In this document: positions 15,733 through 25,159 of the stretch, piece by piece
Numbering within the stretch: the first letter of the stretch is position 1
How the letters are laid out: each line of letters begins with the position of its first letter
Source: Bryobacterales bacterium
GTDB lineage: Bacteria > Acidobacteriota > Terriglobia > Bryobacterales > Bryobacteraceae
Direction: 5' to 3'
NCBI GenBank assembly: GCA_016713735.1
Contig: JADJOP010000004.1
Coordinates: 248,001 to 312,000 of the forward strand
Length of the DNA: 64,000 nucleotides
The notes under the pieces: model-generated
What the model was told of the DNA's origin: nothing
Database searches by the model: none
What the model saw: only the letters and a program-made list of their open reading frames with translations
Made by a program: the position numbers and the translations under genes

Positions 15733-18693
15733 ATGATGCTGCCGCAATTGCGTCTCCGCGCAAACCCTTTACTCGCTGTGCTGTCGATGACCGTGCTGAT
15801 GCCTTTCGCCGCCTGGGGGCAGGGGCAGGGCGGGGCGCAGGTGACGCTTTCCACGGGCGCGGTGTTTGGCGAGGTGGTGTCGTTAGGGGGCACGCCGAGT
15901 GACCTGGTGTTGGATGAAGACCGGGGGCGGGTCTATGCGGTGAGTTCGGGCTCTGACCGGGTGAACATCTACGACTATGTGAACAAAGTGGTGACGGGGT
16001 CGATTCAGGTGGGGACGTTTCCCTCGTCGGCGGCGCGGAGCATGGATGGGCGTTACCTGTACGTAACCAATACAGGGAGCACGACGCTGAGCGTTGTGGA
16101 TTTGAATTTGGACCGGGTGATTCAGACGGTGAGCCTGCCGGCCAAGCCAGAGGGCGTGGAGGTGGGATTCGATGGCCGTGTGTTGATCACGACGCAGGGT
16201 TCGGGGACGCAGAATGCGCAGAACACACTATTGGTGTTTGACCCGACGCTGCAGGCAGGGCAGCAGGTGTTTGCGGTGAGTTCGCCGCCGCCGATCAATA
16301 CGCCGAACCCGCTGCCGGCGGTGTTCATCGGGCGGCCGTCGACGCCGTTTCCGGGGCGGTTGATCCGGACGCCGGACGGGCAGTTCATTATCGGGATGGT
16401 GGCGATCAACCAGACGACGACGTCGGCGCAGACGACGCTGTTTGTGTATGAAGCGGCATCGGGGACGGTGTTGCGGAACCGGACGGTGACGGGGCAGTCG
16501 ACGGTGTTGTCGATTTCGCCGGACGGGTCGAGGTTCATGGCGGGCTCGACGATGTATGACGCCTCGACGCTGGCGGTGATCGGGCAGGTGAGCTCGGCGA
16601 ATTTTCCGTTTGTGATTTCGTCGACGAATACGAACCCGGCGATCCAGACGAATTTCAATTTCGGCGGGAGTTTCTTTTCGCCGGATGGGGCGGATGTGTA
16701 TGCGGCCTTCAACGTGGGGGCGAACTCGGCGACGGTGCGGCCGGTGTCGAACTACCTGCTGGTGGGTTCGAGCAAGAACCTGGGAGTGCGGCTGGGGTTG
16801 CGGCTGCAGGAGTCGATTATTGGAAAGATGGTGGGGCCATCGAGCGGGGCGGAGGTGATTGCGGCGTCGGAGTCGGGGCTGGTGCGGTTACCGATCGGTT
16901 CGCTGTTTGACTATCCGATTTTGCAGCCGGAGTCGACGGCGGTGTTTCTGGCCAACGACCCGTGCAACAAGGGGATTGCTAGGGCGGCTGTGCGGGTGAA
17001 TAACCTGGGGCAGGGGAAATTGACGTACACGGTGCCGGTGGTGACGACAGCGCTGATCGCGCAGGTGGACACGGGGGTGGCGCCGTCGACGATTACATTT
17101 ACGATGGAGCCGGGGCGGACGGCGGTGGTGCGGCAGGCGGGGACGAACATTTTCACCGGCGCGGGCAATGGAGGCGGGACGGCGATCAATGTGGTGCTGG
17201 CTTCGCGCGAGGCGGTGAATTTTCCCAATGTGATGCGCGTGTACATGAATTTCCGGCAGAGTGACCAGCGCGGAGTGATTTATCCGGTGGCGACTGGGTT
17301 GACGAATAACGAAGGTCTGCAGGAATTGCTGCTGGATGAGCCGCGGGGGCGGGTTTATATTGCCAACGCCGGCTTCAACCGTGTTGAGGTGTTTGACATC
17401 CGGCGGCAGCGGTTCATCGAGCCGATTGAGGTGGGGCAGTTGCCGCACTCGATGGCGATGTCGCTGGACCGTTCGACCTTGTATGTGGGCAATTCGGGGG
17501 GAGAGTCGATTTCGATTGTGGATCTGGATTTGCGGCGCGAGACGGGGAACGTGATTTTTCCGCCGATTCCACGGCCAGGCAACCAGGTGGTGGTGCGGCC
17601 GTTGTCGCTGGCGATGACGCAGTCGGGGCTTCAATTTGTGATGTCGAACGGCGGGTTGTGGCGAGTGTTTGGCAACGAAGCGACGCCTCGAGCGGCGAGC
17701 ACGGTGATCAGCGGGAGTTCGACGAACACGACGCTGGGCAACTCGCCGCAGCACCAACTGGCGGCGACGCCGGAGGGCGATTACATGATCGCGCTTTCGG
17801 GGTCGACGGGGAGTGGATACTTATTCGATGCAGGGGCCGATGCGTTCACGGTGGGGCGGACGCTGTTCCAGAACCCGATTCAAAGCTATTACGGACCGCT
17901 GGCGGCGGCGCAGGAGAACTCGTACTTTTTGGCGAACGGGCTGATTTTGAGTCCCTCGCTTGCGGTGACGGGAGGAGCTGAGCGGCCGGGTGTGACGACC
18001 ACGACCCCGCCGGCCGGACCGGGGCTGCCGCCGACGCAGACGACGGTGAGCGCCGGGCAGCGGCATGTGGCGAGTCTCTATGCGATCGACAAGGACATGT
18101 TTTTGCGGCTGACGCTGCCGGTGAGGCAGAACCTGACGGTGGTGACGCGGGACGATCCACGTCCGACGTTGGAGTTGGTGAATGTCCGGACCGGGGCGGA
18201 GACGCTGGCGGCGGTGGCGCCGGAGAATCCGCCGTTCACGATATTGGGAACGCAGCGGGTTGCCGTGCCGGCGCGGCAACTGGCGGTGGACAGCCAGGGG
18301 AATGCGTACCAGGTGAGCGTGTCGGGGTTGAGCGTGATATCACTGGCGAGAGACGGGGCGGCGCCGAGGCCTGCCATCACGGGCGGTTCGCGGGGAATCG
18401 TGAACGCGAACACCGGGACGGCGGCGTTCTCGCCGGGAGCTTTCATTACGGTGACAGGCGCGAACCTGGCGGGGCCGGCGGCGGCGGATCAGTTGCCGAT
18501 GCCGACGGTGTTGGGCGGATCGTGTGTGACGCTGAGCGACATTCCGCTGCCGCTGTTGGAAGCCTCGAACGGGCAGATGACGGCGCAGATTCCGGACACG
18601 CTGCTGCCGGGGATTTACGTGGCGCAGGTGAGGAGCCTGGCGACGGCGACGCAGAGCGACCCGGTGGTGATTACGGTGCAGAAGCCGCGGTAA
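15733..18693 (+). CDS. Secreted YVTN-type beta-propeller protein with TIGR03437 C-terminal domain
   Basis: A 986-residue protein with a signal peptide (LLAVLSMTVLMPFAAWG). Two groups of YVTN/NHL-like blades are visible, at about 50-220 (SMDGRYLYVTNTGSTTLSVV) and about 520-640 (GRVYIANAGFNRVEVFDIRR, SLDRSTLYVGNSGGESISIV). The last 90 residues (FSPGAFITVTGANLAGPAAA ... LPGIYVAQVRS) match TIGR03437, a C-terminal domain expanded in Solibacter and relatives. It is probably a surface or periplasmic protein; no enzymatic motif is seen. It is divergent from the DUF192 gene with only about 70 bases between them. Confidence 0.88.
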   Translation: MMLPQLRLRANPLLAVLSMTVLMPFAAWGQGQGGAQVTLSTGAVFGEVVSLGGTPSDLVLDEDRGRVYAVSSGSDRVNIYDYVNKVVTGSIQVGTFPSSAARSMDGRYLYVTNTGSTTLSVVDLNLDRVIQTVSLPAKPEGVEVGFDGRVLITTQGSGTQNAQNTLLVFDPTLQAGQQVFAVSSPPPINTPNPLPAVFIGRPSTPFPGRLIRTPDGQFIIGMVAINQTTTSAQTTLFVYEAASGTVLRNRTVTGQSTVLSISPDGSRFMAGSTMYDASTLAVIGQVSSANFPFVISSTNTNPAIQTNFNFGGSFFSPDGADVYAAFNVGANSATVRPVSNYLLVGSSKNLGVRLGLRLQESIIGKMVGPSSGAEVIAASESGLVRLPIGSLFDYPILQPESTAVFLANDPCNKGIARAAVRVNNLGQGKLTYTVPVVTTALIAQVDTGVAPSTITFTMEPGRTAVVRQAGTNIFTGAGNGGGTAINVVLASREAVNFPNVMRVYMNFRQSDQRGVIYPVATGLTNNEGLQELLLDEPRGRVYIANAGFNRVEVFDIRRQRFIEPIEVGQLPHSMAMSLDRSTLYVGNSGGESISIVDLDLRRETGNVIFPPIPRPGNQVVVRPLSLAMTQSGLQFVMSNGGLWRVFGNEATPRAASTVISGSSTNTTLGNSPQHQLAATPEGDYMIALSGSTGSGYLFDAGADAFTVGRTLFQNPIQSYYGPLAAAQENSYFLANGLILSPSLAVTGGAERPGVTTTTPPAGPGLPPTQTTVSAGQRHVASLYAIDKDMFLRLTLPVRQNLTVVTRDDPRPTLELVNVRTGAETLAAVAPENPPFTILGTQRVAVPARQLAVDSQGNAYQVSVSGLSVISLARDGAAPRPAITGGSRGIVNANTGTAAFSPGAFITVTGANLAGPAAADQLPMPTVLGGSCVTLSDIPLPLLEASNGQMTAQIPDTLLPGIYVAQVRSLATATQSDPVVITVQKPR

Positions 18694-18720
18694 GCGGAGA
18701 CTCCCTGATAGACTGGCGGC

Positions 18721-19053
18721 GTGATGGGGGGGCGGTTGCTTGCGTTGTTGCTGCTGGGGGCCTGCGGGGTGTGGGCTCAGGACTGGGGGCGGGTGCGTGC
18801 GCTGGCGGTGGGAACCGCGGCGGAGGTGCAGGGGGAAAACTTCATGGTGTTCCGCGGGACGGTGGCGAGGGTGACGGAGAACCAATTGGAGTTGTCGAGT
18901 GGAAACGGACGGCTGCGGGTTGGGCGATCGACGGTGCGGCGGGTGAGGGCGCAGGGGATGACGGGCTGGCGGGGGCGCTGGCTGGGGTGGCTGCCCCTGG
19001 GGTGGAAGACGGTGTACGAGAGGCGGGTGAAGCCAGTGAAGGGCGGGCGGTGA
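18721..19053 (+). CDS. Small secreted hypothetical protein
   Basis: A 110-residue protein with a signal peptide (GGRLLALLLLGACGVWAQ). The mature part has RVRALAVGTAAEVQGENF and FRGTVARVTENQLELSS, a strand-rich pattern that looks like a small beta-barrel, and a basic C-terminus (VYERRVKPVKGGR). A GTG at 18721 and an ATG at 18724 are both possible starts. No family was recognised. It lies 27 bases after the beta-propeller gene and could be read with it. Confidence 0.7.
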   Translation: MMGGRLLALLLLGACGVWAQDWGRVRALAVGTAAEVQGENFMVFRGTVARVTENQLELSSGNGRLRVGRSTVRRVRAQGMTGWRGRWLGWLPLGWKTVYERRVKPVKGGR

Positions 19054-19080
19054 TTGGCGGGAGCGGGGCTGAGCGCAAGT

Positions 19081-19086
19081 TATACT
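19081..19086 (+). promoter_or_regulatory. Candidate -10 box (TATACT) before hemX-like gene
   Basis: TATACT lies 17 bases before the ATG at 19104. No convincing -35 was found at normal spacing. The start point would fall about ten bases before the ATG, so the leader would be short. Confidence 0.4.
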
Positions 19087-19103
19087 AGGGTCATCACGAA
19101 ACC

Positions 19104-19913
19104 ATGCAGGAGATGAGCGTATTTTGGCTGCGCGCAGCCGCGGTCCTGTATTCGCTGGGCCTGCTGCACGCGATCTTAACGATCCTGCGGCGCGAAGAGA
19201 GGTTCTTTGCGCCGGCGTTTACGGCGTTCCTGATGGGGGCGACGCTGCACGGGGTGTCGATTGTGGAGCGGTGGGTGCACAAGGGCCGCTTTCCGGTGGA
19301 TAACTTCTTTGAGTCGATTGGGTTGTGCGCGTTTCTGCTGGCGACGAGTTTTCTGTTTCTGAATTGGAAGTATGAGTTCCGGTCGCTGGGTGTGTTTCTG
19401 TTACCGCTGGTGTTTCTGATGGCGCTGTTGGGGGGGATGGAATCGCCGGTTGTGGAGTGGCCGTCGACGAGCGTGCGGGGGGCGGTGTTGCTGGCGCATG
19501 TGGTGCTGGTGATGCTGGGTTATGCGGCGCTGCTGGTGACGGCGCTGGCGAGCGTGTTTTACCTGATTGAAGAGAGGCGGTTGAAGCAGAAGATCACGTC
19601 GAAGCTGTTCCGGAGGCTGCCGCCGCTTTCGACGCTGGATGCGATTATCACGCGGGCGATGGGGGCGGGGTTCACGCTGATCACGGTGGCGACGATTCTG
19701 GGCATCAGCTGGGCGCAGCGGGAGGGGCAGCAGGACTGGATCATGCAGCCGCGGATCGTGATTTCGCTGGCGACGTGGGCGCTGTGTTTGCTGATGGTGT
19801 TTCTGCGGACGTCGGTGGGCTGGCGGGGGCGGAAGGCGGCGGTGATGGCGTTGATGATTTTGGGTTGCTCGGCGCTCACGTGGGCGGCGAAGGTGTTTTT
19901 GAAGCCGTCGTAG
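19104..19913 (+). CDS. HemX/CcsA-like membrane protein
   Basis: A 269-residue protein with eight hydrophobic segments. It resembles the cytochrome c assembly (CcmC/CcsA) superfamily: histidines sit at membrane borders (GATLHGVSIVERWVH, AHVVLVMLGYAALL) and the C-terminal part has GISWAQREG and a Trp-containing loop. Proteins of this type encoded beside hemA are named HemX and are thought to influence HemA level or haem handling. It lies three bases upstream of hemA on the same strand, in line with that role. A cytochrome c maturation function is the alternative. Confidence 0.8.
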   Translation: MQEMSVFWLRAAAVLYSLGLLHAILTILRREERFFAPAFTAFLMGATLHGVSIVERWVHKGRFPVDNFFESIGLCAFLLATSFLFLNWKYEFRSLGVFLLPLVFLMALLGGMESPVVEWPSTSVRGAVLLAHVVLVMLGYAALLVTALASVFYLIEERRLKQKITSKLFRRLPPLSTLDAIITRAMGAGFTLITVATILGISWAQREGQQDWIMQPRIVISLATWALCLLMVFLRTSVGWRGRKAAVMALMILGCSALTWAAKVFLKPS

Positions 19914-19916
19914 CCG

Positions 19917-21194
19917 ATGAATTTTCACGTCACAGGACTGAACCACACAACGGCCCCCGTTGAAGTGAGGGAGAGGCTCGCCTTTGCGCAGGAGCGGCTG
20001 GCGGAGGCGATGGCGGGGCTGCGGAACGCGGAGGGGTTGCTGGAGACGATGGTGTTGTCGACGTGCAACCGGGTGGAGATCACGGCGACGACGGATGACT
20101 CCTGCGACGCGCGGACGCAAATTGAGAGTTTTTTATCGGAATATCACCAGGTGGAGCGGGAGTGGCTGAGGCAATACCTGTATCACTTCACGGGGACCGA
20201 GGCGGTGAGGCATCTGTTCCGGGTGGCGTCGTCGCTGGACTCGATGGTGGTGGGTGAGCCGCAGATTCTGGGGCAGTTGAAGTCAGCCTATGAAACGGCG
20301 CGGACGGCGGGGACGTTGAGCACGACCCTGGAATCGATTGTGACGTCGGCGTTCCGGGTGGCCAAGCGGGTGCGGACGGAGACCGAGATCGGGCAGAGCG
20401 CGGTGAGCGTGTCGTACGCGGCGGTGGAGCTGGCGCGGCAGATTTTCGGATCGCTGGAAGGCCGGAAGGTGCTGTTGATCGGGGCGGGGAAGATGAGCGA
20501 ACTGGCGGCGCGGCACCTGGCGCGGGCGGGGGCGAGCGACATCACGGTGACGAACCGTTCGGCGGAGCGGGCGCGGGCGATGGCGGAGATTTTCAACGCG
20601 CGGACGGTGCCGTATGAGAGTTTTCACACGGCGCTGGCGGGGACGGATGTGGTGTTGACGTCGTCGGGGGCGCCGCATTTTATTGTGACGCAGGAGAGCA
20701 TGAAGCCGGTGGTGCATGCGCGGAAGGGGCGGCCGATGTTTTTGATCGACATCGCCGTGCCGCGCAACATTGAGCCGGCGGTGAATTCGCTCGATGGCGT
20801 GTTTCTGTATGACATCGACGATATGCAGAAGGTGGTGGCGTCGAACATGCGGGTGAGGCAGGCCGAGGCGGAAGAGGCCGAGCGGATCATTGGCGAGGAA
20901 GTGGCGCGGATGATGCAGCGGCTGCAGCAGAGGGGGGCTGCGCCGTTGATTGTGAGCTTGCAGCAGCAGTTGGAGGCGACGCGGTTGGCGGAGATGGAGA
21001 GGATGAGAGGGAAGCTGGCGACGCTGACGCCGGAGCAGCGGGAGGCGGTGGAGATTCTGACGCGGGGGATTTTGAATAAAGTAGCGCATGGTCCGATTTC
21101 GGAGTTGCGGCGGCTGGCGGCGCTGCCGGAGGGGGCGGACGGGTTAGAGGCGCTGCGGCGGGCGTTTAAGCTGGACGAGAACGGAACGAAATGA
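19917..21194 (+). CDS. hemA: Glutamyl-tRNA reductase
   Basis: A 425-residue enzyme making glutamate-1-semialdehyde from glutamyl-tRNA, the first step of C5-pathway tetrapyrrole synthesis. The catalytic domain starts with GLNHTTAPVEVRERLAF and holds the nucleophile Cys50 in VLSTCNRVEI. The NADP-binding domain has KVLLIGAGKMSELAARHL and VTNRSAERA. The C-terminal dimerisation helices end with LDENGTK. Its stop overlaps the hemC start by four bases. All conserved parts are intact. Confidence 0.97.
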   Translation: MNFHVTGLNHTTAPVEVRERLAFAQERLAEAMAGLRNAEGLLETMVLSTCNRVEITATTDDSCDARTQIESFLSEYHQVEREWLRQYLYHFTGTEAVRHLFRVASSLDSMVVGEPQILGQLKSAYETARTAGTLSTTLESIVTSAFRVAKRVRTETEIGQSAVSVSYAAVELARQIFGSLEGRKVLLIGAGKMSELAARHLARAGASDITVTNRSAERARAMAEIFNARTVPYESFHTALAGTDVVLTSSGAPHFIVTQESMKPVVHARKGRPMFLIDIAVPRNIEPAVNSLDGVFLYDIDDMQKVVASNMRVRQAEAEEAERIIGEEVARMMQRLQQRGAAPLIVSLQQQLEATRLAEMERMRGKLATLTPEQREAVEILTRGILNKVAHGPISELRRLAALPEGADGLEALRRAFKLDENGTK

Positions 21195-22111
21195 CGCATA
21201 TCAGGATTGGTTCGCGCGGATCGCAGTTGGCGTTGTGGCAGTCGCGGTGGGTGGCTGGTGAGTTGGAGAAGCGCGGGTTTGCGACGACGATCACGGTGAT
21301 CAAGACGACGGGGGACAAGATCACGGGTGTGCCGCTGTCGCAGGTGGGGACCAAGGGTTTGTTCACGAAGGAGCTGGAAGAGGCGCTGCTGGCGGATGAG
21401 ATCGACATTGCGGTGCATTCGTTGAAGGACATGCCGACGGAGCTGCCGGAGGGATTGGAGCTGGCGGCGACGCCGGTGAGGGAAGATGCGCGGGACGCGA
21501 TGATCGGGAGCACGATGGAGGGGCTGAAGAAGGGGGCGAGGGTGGGGACGAGTTCGCTGCGGCGGACGGCGCAGTTGCGGCAGGCGCGGCCGGATGTGGT
21601 GATTGAGTCGGTGCGGGGGAATCTGGATACGCGGCTGCGGAAGCTGGATGAGGGGCAGTATGACGCGATTCTGCTGGCGGCGGCGGGGTTGAAGAGATTG
21701 GGTTGGGCGGAGAGGATTGCGGAGCTGTTGCCGGTGGAGGTGATGTGTCCGGCGGTGGGGCAAGGGGCGCTGGCGATTGAAGCGCGAGTGGGGGGAGGCG
21801 AGGAGTCGGCGGCGGTGCAGGCGTGCCGGGCGCTGGAGGATGCGGCGACGCGGGCGGCGGTGACGGCGGAGCGGGCGGTGTTGGCGGCGCTGGGAGGCGG
21901 ATGCCAGGTGCCGATTGGTGCGCATGCGGTGGTGACGGGCGACAGGTTGGATTTGCGGGCGGTGGTGGTGGCGCCGGAAGGAAAGAGCGTGCCGCTGGTG
22001 TGCCTGATGAGCGGGGCGGTGAGTGAGGCGGCGGCGTTGGGGCAGGCGGCGGCGGAGGAGTTGTTGCAGGCCGGGGCGGACGATATTTTAGAGGCGGTGT
22101 ACGGGGCGTGA
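21191..22111 (+). CDS. hemC: Porphobilinogen deaminase (hydroxymethylbilane synthase)
   Basis: A 306-residue enzyme joining four porphobilinogen units into hydroxymethylbilane. It opens with IRIGSRGSQLALWQS, has the ALLADEIDIAVHSLKDMPTE motif with the catalytic Asp region near 80, SSLRRTAQLR, and Cys238 in LGGGCQVPIGA, which carries the dipyrromethane cofactor. It overlaps hemA (ATGA) and the next gene (GTGA), so the three are almost certainly one operon with coupled translation. Confidence 0.97.
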   Translation: MTHIRIGSRGSQLALWQSRWVAGELEKRGFATTITVIKTTGDKITGVPLSQVGTKGLFTKELEEALLADEIDIAVHSLKDMPTELPEGLELAATPVREDARDAMIGSTMEGLKKGARVGTSSLRRTAQLRQARPDVVIESVRGNLDTRLRKLDEGQYDAILLAAAGLKRLGWAERIAELLPVEVMCPAVGQGALAIEARVGGGEESAAVQACRALEDAATRAAVTAERAVLAALGGGCQVPIGAHAVVTGDRLDLRAVVVAPEGKSVPLVCLMSGAVSEAAALGQAAAEELLQAGADDILEAVYGA

Positions 22112-23604
22112 GCGACGAGGCGCCGGGACTGGTATCGCTGATTGGGGCGGGTCCGGGGGATCCGGATCTGATTACGGTGCGGGGGCGGGCGGCGCTGGAA
22201 CGGGCGCAGTGCGTGTTGTATGACTACCTGGCGAATGCGGTGTTGTTGAAGCTGGCGGCGGGGGCGGAGCGGATCTATGTGGGGAAGAAGCGCGCGGACC
22301 ATGCGGTGACGCAGGCGGAGATTTCGGATCTATTGATCCGAAAATCGAGGCAGGGGCTGCGGGTGGCGCGGTTGAAGGGCGGCGATCCGTATTTGTTTGG
22401 GCGGGGCGGGGAGGAAGCCGAGGCGCTCGCCGGAGCGGGGATTCCGTTTGAGGTGATTCCGGGGGTGACGGCGTCGCTGGGGATTGGGGCGTATTGCGGG
22501 GTGCCGCTGACGCATCGCGATCACAATTCGGCGGTGACGTTTGTGACGGGGCATGATCCGGAGCGGATCAACTGGGCGGCGGTGGCGGCGTCGGAGACGT
22601 TGGTGGTGTATATGGGGCTGAGCACGATGGGGGAGATTGCGCGGCGGTTGAGGGAAGCGGGGCGGGCGGCGGAGACTCCGGCGATTGCGGTGCGGTGGGG
22701 AACGAGGCCGGAGCAGGCGAGTGTGCGGGGGACGCTGGGTGACATTGCGGAGCGGGTGGAGGCGGCGCGGTTGAAGCCTCCGGCGACGATCATCGTGGGG
22801 GATGTAGTTTCGCTTGCGGAGACGTTGAACTGGTACGAGCGGCTGCCGCTATTTGGGCGGCGGATTGTGTTGACGCGGGCTGAGGAGCAGGCCGGGGAGA
22901 CGGTGGCTGTGCTGCGGGCGTTGGGGGCGGAGGCGGTGGAGTTGCCGACGATTGCGATCCGGCCGCCGATGGCGTGGACGGCGCTGGATACGGCGATTGA
23001 GCGGCTGGGGACGTATGACTGGCTGGTGTTCACGTCAGTGAACGGGGTGCGGTTTTTCATGGAGCGGTTGGATGCGTCGCGGCATGATGTGCGGGCGTTT
23101 CGGGGGCGGATTGCGGTGATCGGGGAGAAGACGCGGGAGGCTGTGGAGGCGCTGCACTGGAAGGTGGACTTGCTGCCGGAGGAGTATGTGGCGGAGAGTC
23201 TGCTGGCGGCGTTTGAGAAGCACGAGATGGCGGGGCAGCGGGTGTTGATTCCTCGGGCGGAGGTGGCGCGGGAGGTGTTGCCGGAGACGCTGCGGAAGCG
23301 GGGGGCGAAGGTGGATGTGGTGGCGGCGTACAGGAATGCTGTACCGGAAGATGCGGCGGGGCGGGCGGCGGAGGTGTTTGGGAAGCGGGTGGACTGGGTG
23401 ACGTTTACGGCGGCTTCGACGGTGAAGAATATGCTGACGATGGTGGAGCGGGAGGCGCTGGCGGGGGTGAAGGTGGCGTCGATTGGTCCGGTGACCAGCG
23501 AGGTGTTGCGCAAGCATGGGGTGGAGGTGGCGGCTGAGGCGTCGCCGTATACGATTGCGGGGTTGATTGGGGCGATTTTGCGGGTGGAGCGGGGCGGCGG
23601 CTGA
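22108..23604 (+). CDS. Fused uroporphyrinogen-III C-methyltransferase / uroporphyrinogen-III synthase
   Basis: A 498-residue bifunctional protein. Residues 1-245 are a SAM-dependent uroporphyrinogen methyltransferase (CobA/SUMT): LIGAGPGDPDLITVRGRAAL, GDPYLFGRGGEEAEAL, VIPGVTASLG and the ALLQ-like MGLSTMGEIARRL. Residues about 255-495 are a HemD-type synthase (RRIVLTRAEEQAGETVAVLR, DWLVFTSVNGVRFF, VTFTAASTVKNM). The first activity draws uroporphyrinogen III to sirohaem and corrin; the second makes it from the HemC product. Such fusions are common in several phyla. Start is the GTG overlapping hemC. Confidence 0.93.
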   Translation: MSDEAPGLVSLIGAGPGDPDLITVRGRAALERAQCVLYDYLANAVLLKLAAGAERIYVGKKRADHAVTQAEISDLLIRKSRQGLRVARLKGGDPYLFGRGGEEAEALAGAGIPFEVIPGVTASLGIGAYCGVPLTHRDHNSAVTFVTGHDPERINWAAVAASETLVVYMGLSTMGEIARRLREAGRAAETPAIAVRWGTRPEQASVRGTLGDIAERVEAARLKPPATIIVGDVVSLAETLNWYERLPLFGRRIVLTRAEEQAGETVAVLRALGAEAVELPTIAIRPPMAWTALDTAIERLGTYDWLVFTSVNGVRFFMERLDASRHDVRAFRGRIAVIGEKTREAVEALHWKVDLLPEEYVAESLLAAFEKHEMAGQRVLIPRAEVAREVLPETLRKRGAKVDVVAAYRNAVPEDAAGRAAEVFGKRVDWVTFTAASTVKNMLTMVEREALAGVKVASIGPVTSEVLRKHGVEVAAEASPYTIAGLIGAILRVERGGG

Positions 23605-23643
23605 GCGGGGCGGGCGGCGGTGCAGGGCGACGGCCAGGCGCGG

Positions 23644-24201
23644 TTAGGATTCGCGGAGCGCGGCCATGACGGCGCGGTAGAACTCGGGGTGGGATTCCCA
23701 GGTTTGGGCGGTGATGATGCGGCCGTCGCGGACGGCCTGGCGGGGGCTCCATTCGCCTCCGGCGCGGGTGACTTCGCTCTTGACGTGTTCGTAGCAGGTG
23801 ACGGTGCGCTGGGCGACGAGATCGGCGGTGACGAGGACCTGGATGCCGTGGCAGATGGCGAAGACCCATTTGCCGGTAGTGGCCATGGTGCGGACAAGGG
23901 CGATGAGGTCGTCGCGATGGCGGAGGTATTCCGGAGCGCGGCCTCCGATTAAGAGGACGGCGTCGAAGTCGTCGGGGCGGGCGTCGGCGAGGGCGAGGTC
24001 GGCGGTGGCGCCGTAGCCGGGCTGGCGTTCGATGTAGGTGTCCCAGCCGGGTTCAAAGTCGTGGATGACGAGGTGGAGGCGGCGTTTGGAGGGTGCGGCG
24101 AGGACGGCTTCGTGGCCCTCTTCGAGCATGCGGTGGATGGCGTACCAGGTTTCGTAGGATTCGCCGCCGTCGCCGGTGACGATGAGGATGCGTTTGGCCA
24201 T
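23644..24201 (-). CDS. DJ-1/PfpI family protein
   Basis: The start ATG 24201 gives 185 residues beginning AKRILIVTGDGGESYETWY. The class I glutamine amidotransferase-like core is present: a nucleophile elbow FAICHGIQVL with the cysteine in the usual place, followed by GGRAPEYLRHRDDLIAL upstream and TAQTWESHPEFYRAVM at the end. Family members are deglycases, proteases or chaperones; the substrate here is unknown. It is divergent from the AraC regulator, with an 80-base gap, which suggests a regulatory link (inference). Confidence 0.88.
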   Translation of the reverse strand: MAKRILIVTGDGGESYETWYAIHRMLEEGHEAVLAAPSKRRLHLVIHDFEPGWDTYIERQPGYGATADLALADARPDDFDAVLLIGGRAPEYLRHRDDLIALVRTMATTGKWVFAICHGIQVLVTADLVAQRTVTCYEHVKSEVTRAGGEWSPRQAVRDGRIITAQTWESHPEFYRAVMAALRES

Positions 24202-24281
24202 AGCGTGGCTATTGTAGCGTGCGGGTGGGGCGTGGCACTTGCAGGGGATGCGGTGTGGGATGCTGAGGGGAGCAACTGGGC

Positions 24282-25106
24282 ATGGCGCTGGCATTGCATG
24301 TACGGATACCGACGGGGCGGCTGGCCGCGTTTGTGAGTTCGCTGTGGGTGTCGGAGGGGACGCCGCCGGCGCACAGGCAGGAACGGGTGTTGCCGTACGG
24401 GAACGCGTCGTTGATTCTGAATCTGGCTGAGGACCGGATCTGGACGTATGAGCGGCAGAGCGGGGCGGCGGCGGAGGGGTTGAGCGGGGCGATTGTGGCG
24501 GGGCCGAGGTCGCGGTATGAGGTGATCGATACGGAGTGTCAGAAATTGCTGGCGGGAGTGACGCTGCGGCCGGAGGGGGCGGCGCTGTTGTTGGGGGCTC
24601 CGGCGGGGGAGATGACGGATTTGGATGTGCCGTTGGAGGCGCTGTGGGGGCGGGCGGCGCGGCGGTGGCGGGAGCGGGTGATGGAGGGGCGGACGGCGGA
24701 GGAGAAATTGAGGGCGCTGGAGGTGGGGCTGGTGGAGCGTTTGCCGGAGGGGGGGCCGCCGCGGGTGGTGGCCTATGGGGTGGAGGAGTTGCAGCGGGGT
24801 GGGGAAGCGGCGCGTTTGGCCGAGGTGGCGGGGGCGTCGGGGTTGTCGCAGAGGCGGTTCATTGAGCTGTTCCGGTGGCATGTGGGGGTAGGGCCGAAGG
24901 TGTTCCAGAGGGTGCAACGGTTTCAGGCGGCGCTGCGGATGGCGCATGGGGGGCGGCGGGTGTCGTGGAGCGAGTTGGCGCTCGAGTGCGGGTATTACGA
25001 TCAATCGCATTTTGTGCGGGATTTTCGGGAGTTTTCCGGGATGACGCCGGGCGAGTATGCGGCGCATGTGAAGAGTTATGCGAATCATGTGGCGATGGGG
25101 TGGTGA
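24282..25106 (+). CDS. AraC-family transcriptional regulator
   Basis: A 274-residue regulator. The N-terminal part (about 5-150) resembles the sensor region of DUF6597-type AraC proteins (VLPYGNASLILNLAED, VAGPRSRYEVIDT). The C-terminal HTH pair covers about 185-265 with LAEVAGASGLSQRRFIELFR and the second helix set SELALECGYYDQSHFVRDFR, then FSGMTPGEY. It starts 80 bases from the divergent PfpI gene, a likely target. The inducer is unknown. Confidence 0.88.
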   Translation: MALALHVRIPTGRLAAFVSSLWVSEGTPPAHRQERVLPYGNASLILNLAEDRIWTYERQSGAAAEGLSGAIVAGPRSRYEVIDTECQKLLAGVTLRPEGAALLLGAPAGEMTDLDVPLEALWGRAARRWRERVMEGRTAEEKLRALEVGLVERLPEGGPPRVVAYGVEELQRGGEAARLAEVAGASGLSQRRFIELFRWHVGVGPKVFQRVQRFQAALRMAHGGRRVSWSELALECGYYDQSHFVRDFREFSGMTPGEYAAHVKSYANHVAMGW

Positions 25107-25159
25107 GGGTCAATTTTTTACAAGACCGGGGGCACGGGGATGGGGCAGAATGGGGGGGC